64,000 nucleotides of DNA from positions 1,488,001 to 1,552,000 of the forward strand of contig NZ_CP017774.1 of NCBI RefSeq assembly GCF_001857965.1, in the 5' to 3' direction. Shown in pieces: positions 62,172-64,000 of this stretch. Position 1 is the first letter of the stretch. Each line of letters opens with the position of its first letter. Both the position numbers and the translations under genes were made by a program. The stretch comes from Flavobacterium commune (GTDB lineage: Bacteria; Bacteroidota; Bacteroidia; Flavobacteriales; Flavobacteriaceae). The notes beneath the pieces are model-generated. The model did no database searches. It was not told where the DNA came from and was given only the letters and a program-made list of their open reading frames with translations.

Positions 62172-64000
62172 TTACAAAACCATCGATAGCTGAATACGCT
62201 TTCTGTCCTCATCCACCTCGGTCACTTTTACCTGAACCTGTTGATGCAATTTGACCACTTCATTAACATCGCTTACAAAGCCTGCTTTAAGCTGAGAAAT
62301 GTGAACTAAGCCGCTTTCTTTGATACCCAAATCAACAAAACAACCAAAATTGGTAATGTTATTGACAATTCCGTTCAAAATCATGCCTGTTTTCAAATCT
62401 TTTATCGTTTTTACATTCGGGTCAAATTCGAATACTTTAGCAGCTTTTCTTGGATCCAATCCTGGTTTTTCCAACTCCTTAATGATGTCTTTTAAAGTCA
62501 ATAAACCAATCTCAGACGTAATATAATTTTCAGCTTTAATAAGTGCTGTTTTTTCTTTATTTCCAATCAAATCAGTTACTTTTAACTTTAAATCTTTAGC
62601 CATTTTTTCCACAATCGGGTAGGCTTCCGGATGTACCGCCGAATTATCCAATGGATTTTTTCCGTCTTTTATTCGAATAAAAGCCACACCTTGCTGATAC
62701 GCTTTTTCGCCCAATCGGGGTACTTTTTTCAATTGTTTTCTATCTTCAAATGGTCCGTTTTCAGAACGGTAATTGACAATATTTTCGGCCAGCTTCTCTC
62801 CTATTCCACTCACATAACTCAACAAATGTTTACTCGCTGTATTGATATTTACTCCAACAGAATTCACGCAACGAACAACTGTAGTATCTAATTCTTCTTT
62901 CAATTTTGTTTGATCCACATCATGTTGATACTGACCTACGCCAATCGCTTTTGGGTCAATTTTTACCAATTCGGCCAAAGGATCACTCAATCTTCTCCCA
63001 ATAGAAACCGAACCACGAACTGTCACATCATAATTTGGAAACTCCTCACGGGCAATTTTAGAAGCCGAATACACCGAAGCTCCAGCCTCGGAAACCACAA
63101 AAACCTGAACTGGTTTATCGAAAGCAATTTTCTTAATAAAGAACTCTGTTTCGCGGGAAGCCGTTCCGTTTCCAATTGAAATTGCTTCTATATTATAAGC
63201 ATTCACCATCGAACGAATTTTTTTCATCGCCATCGCGCTTTCATTTTGTGGTGCGTGTGGATAAATGGTTTCGTTGTACAACAAATCGCCTTTTTCATCC
63301 AGACAAACCACTTTACAACCACTTCTAAATCCGGGGTCAATGGCTAAAATACGTTTTTCACCCAATGGCGGTGCCAACAATAATTGTCCTAAATTATTAG
63401 CAAAAACCTGAATAGAATTGGCATCAGCCTTGGCTTTGGCTTCCTGTAAAGTTTCATTTGAAATAGCAGGATTCAACAATCTTTTATAACTGTCTTCAAT
63501 GGCTAATTGAACATGTGGTGTAGTAGTATTTTGCCCTTTTAAAACCAATTCGTCAATGATATCATAAGCTTCATCAATATCCACTTCGACTTTAAACTTG
63601 ATAAAACCTTCATTTTCGGCACGAAGCATTGCTAATAAACGGTGTGAAGGCGCTTTTGTCAAGGGTTCTGACCAATCGAAATATTGATTGAATTTTTGAG
63701 CGTCTGCTTCGTCTTTTTTTGTTTTTACCACTTTTGTAGTAATGGTAGCTTTGCGTTGAAAAAGTCTTCGCAACTGTTTTCTAACAAAAATATTTTCGTT
63801 AATCCATTCAGCAATAATGTCTCGTGCGCCTTGTAAAGCTGCATCTTCATTAATCACATTGTCATTCAAATATTTCGTTGCCAGAAAATCAACATCATCA
63901 TTGTTTTGCGCCATGATGATTTTCGCCAAAGGCTCCAAACCATTTTCACGGGCAACATCAGCCTTAGTTTTTTTCTTCTTTTTGAACGGCAGATAAAAAT
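62172..64000 (-). CDS. tex: Tex-like transcription accessory/RNA-binding protein, 5'-truncated by window edge
   Basis: The reading frame is open to the right edge (609 residues in view; upstream part reads YLPFKKKKKTKADVAREN, as in Tex, so the start is outside). Order of domains: helical N-terminal region, YqgF/RNase-H-like domain (RILAIDPGFRSGCKVVCLDE), helix-hairpin-helix (SYVSGIGEKLAENIV, VPRLGEKAYQQG) and a C-terminal S1 domain (GIVNNITNFGCFVDLGIKES, SGLVHISQL). Tex binds nucleic acid and affects transcription. All these motifs are intact. Confidence 0.95.
   Translation of the reverse strand, partial: FYLPFKKKKKTKADVARENGLEPLAKIIMAQNNDDVDFLATKYLNDNVINEDAALQGARDIIAEWINENIFVRKQLRRLFQRKATITTKVVKTKKDEADAQKFNQYFDWSEPLTKAPSHRLLAMLRAENEGFIKFKVEVDIDEAYDIIDELVLKGQNTTTPHVQLAIEDSYKRLLNPAISNETLQEAKAKADANSIQVFANNLGQLLLAPPLGEKRILAIDPGFRSGCKVVCLDEKGDLLYNETIYPHAPQNESAMAMKKIRSMVNAYNIEAISIGNGTASRETEFFIKKIAFDKPVQVFVVSEAGASVYSASKIAREEFPNYDVTVRGSVSIGRRLSDPLAELVKIDPKAIGVGQYQHDVDQTKLKEELDTTVVRCVNSVGVNINTASKHLLSYVSGIGEKLAENIVNYRSENGPFEDRKQLKKVPRLGEKAYQQGVAFIRIKDGKNPLDNSAVHPEAYPIVEKMAKDLKLKVTDLIGNKEKTALIKAENYITSEIGLLTLKDIIKELEKPGLDPRKAAKVFEFDPNVKTIKDLKTGMILNGIVNNITNFGCFVDLGIKESGLVHISQLKAGFVSDVNEVVKLHQQVQVKVTEVDEDRKRIQLSMVL

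Noticed and set aside
1..64000. tRNA, rRNA and known riboswitches.
   Set aside because: No cloverleaf with CCA-end pattern, no rRNA signature and no conserved riboswitch core was noticed in the spacers; covariance-model searches were not possible.

Overview
The window looks like a chromosomal segment of a Flavobacterium-type member of the Bacteroidota. The evidence is a gliding/type IX secretion lipoprotein (SprE-like), a GLPGLI protein, several families I know mainly from Flavobacteriia (DUF4254, DUF4292, DUF6168, DUF6341, DUF6427, DUF6909), promoters of the TTG-N19-TAnnTTTG type, almost no Shine-Dalgarno sequences, frequent TTG starts, AT-rich spacers, and an ATP synthase operon without atpD and atpC.

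Region 1 (1-15.3 kb) is an accessory catabolic locus. A GH2 glycosidase start at the left edge is followed by a minus-strand block: FucP-type permease, MaoC-like hydratase, Gfo/Idh/MocA oxidoreductase, a solute-binding-fold protein without signal peptide, two tandem family III CoA-transferases and a second leaderless solute-binding-fold protein. A second block holds a fucose-isomerase-family enzyme, a divergent AraC regulator, a DapA-family aldolase and an SSS symporter. This second block is bracketed by two nearly identical 175-bp inverted copies of a long palindromic repeat. A shared 15-bp motif lies upstream of the regulator, the symporter and, more weakly, the CoA-transferase operon. I infer one regulon for a sugar or sugar acid that is at some stage handled as a CoA thioester; I know no described pathway with this composition. 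It is the best candidate in the window for a new system.

Region 2 (15.3-30.5 kb) holds a translationally coupled NUDIX hydrolase plus PLD-nuclease/SF2 helicase, a PQQ-type sugar dehydrogenase with a cytochrome c, two lipoproteins (one of unknown fold, one NodB deacetylase), the ATP-grasp/alpha-E/transglutaminase trio, and an envelope operon (TPR protein, DUF4292 lipoprotein, EnvC-like protein). Two MITE-like repeats sit at 20.8 and 26.8 kb.

Region 3 (30.5-64 kb) is mostly core genome: sugar nucleotidyltransferase, dut, a flippase, atpGAHFEB with AtpZ, a bactofilin and SprE upstream, a PaaE-like reductase, three small unknown genes, GLPGLI plus a TonB-type barrel protein, GT9 and DUF4254, upp, purD, a CapK-like adenylating enzyme, ORF6N, GT2, UDP-glucuronate decarboxylase, a DUF6909/GH3 pair, a short M23-leader protein, tatA and tex (running off the right edge). 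No rRNA, tRNA, CRISPR array, integrase or transposase was seen. The spacers are rich in hairpin-forming repeats, including within operons.
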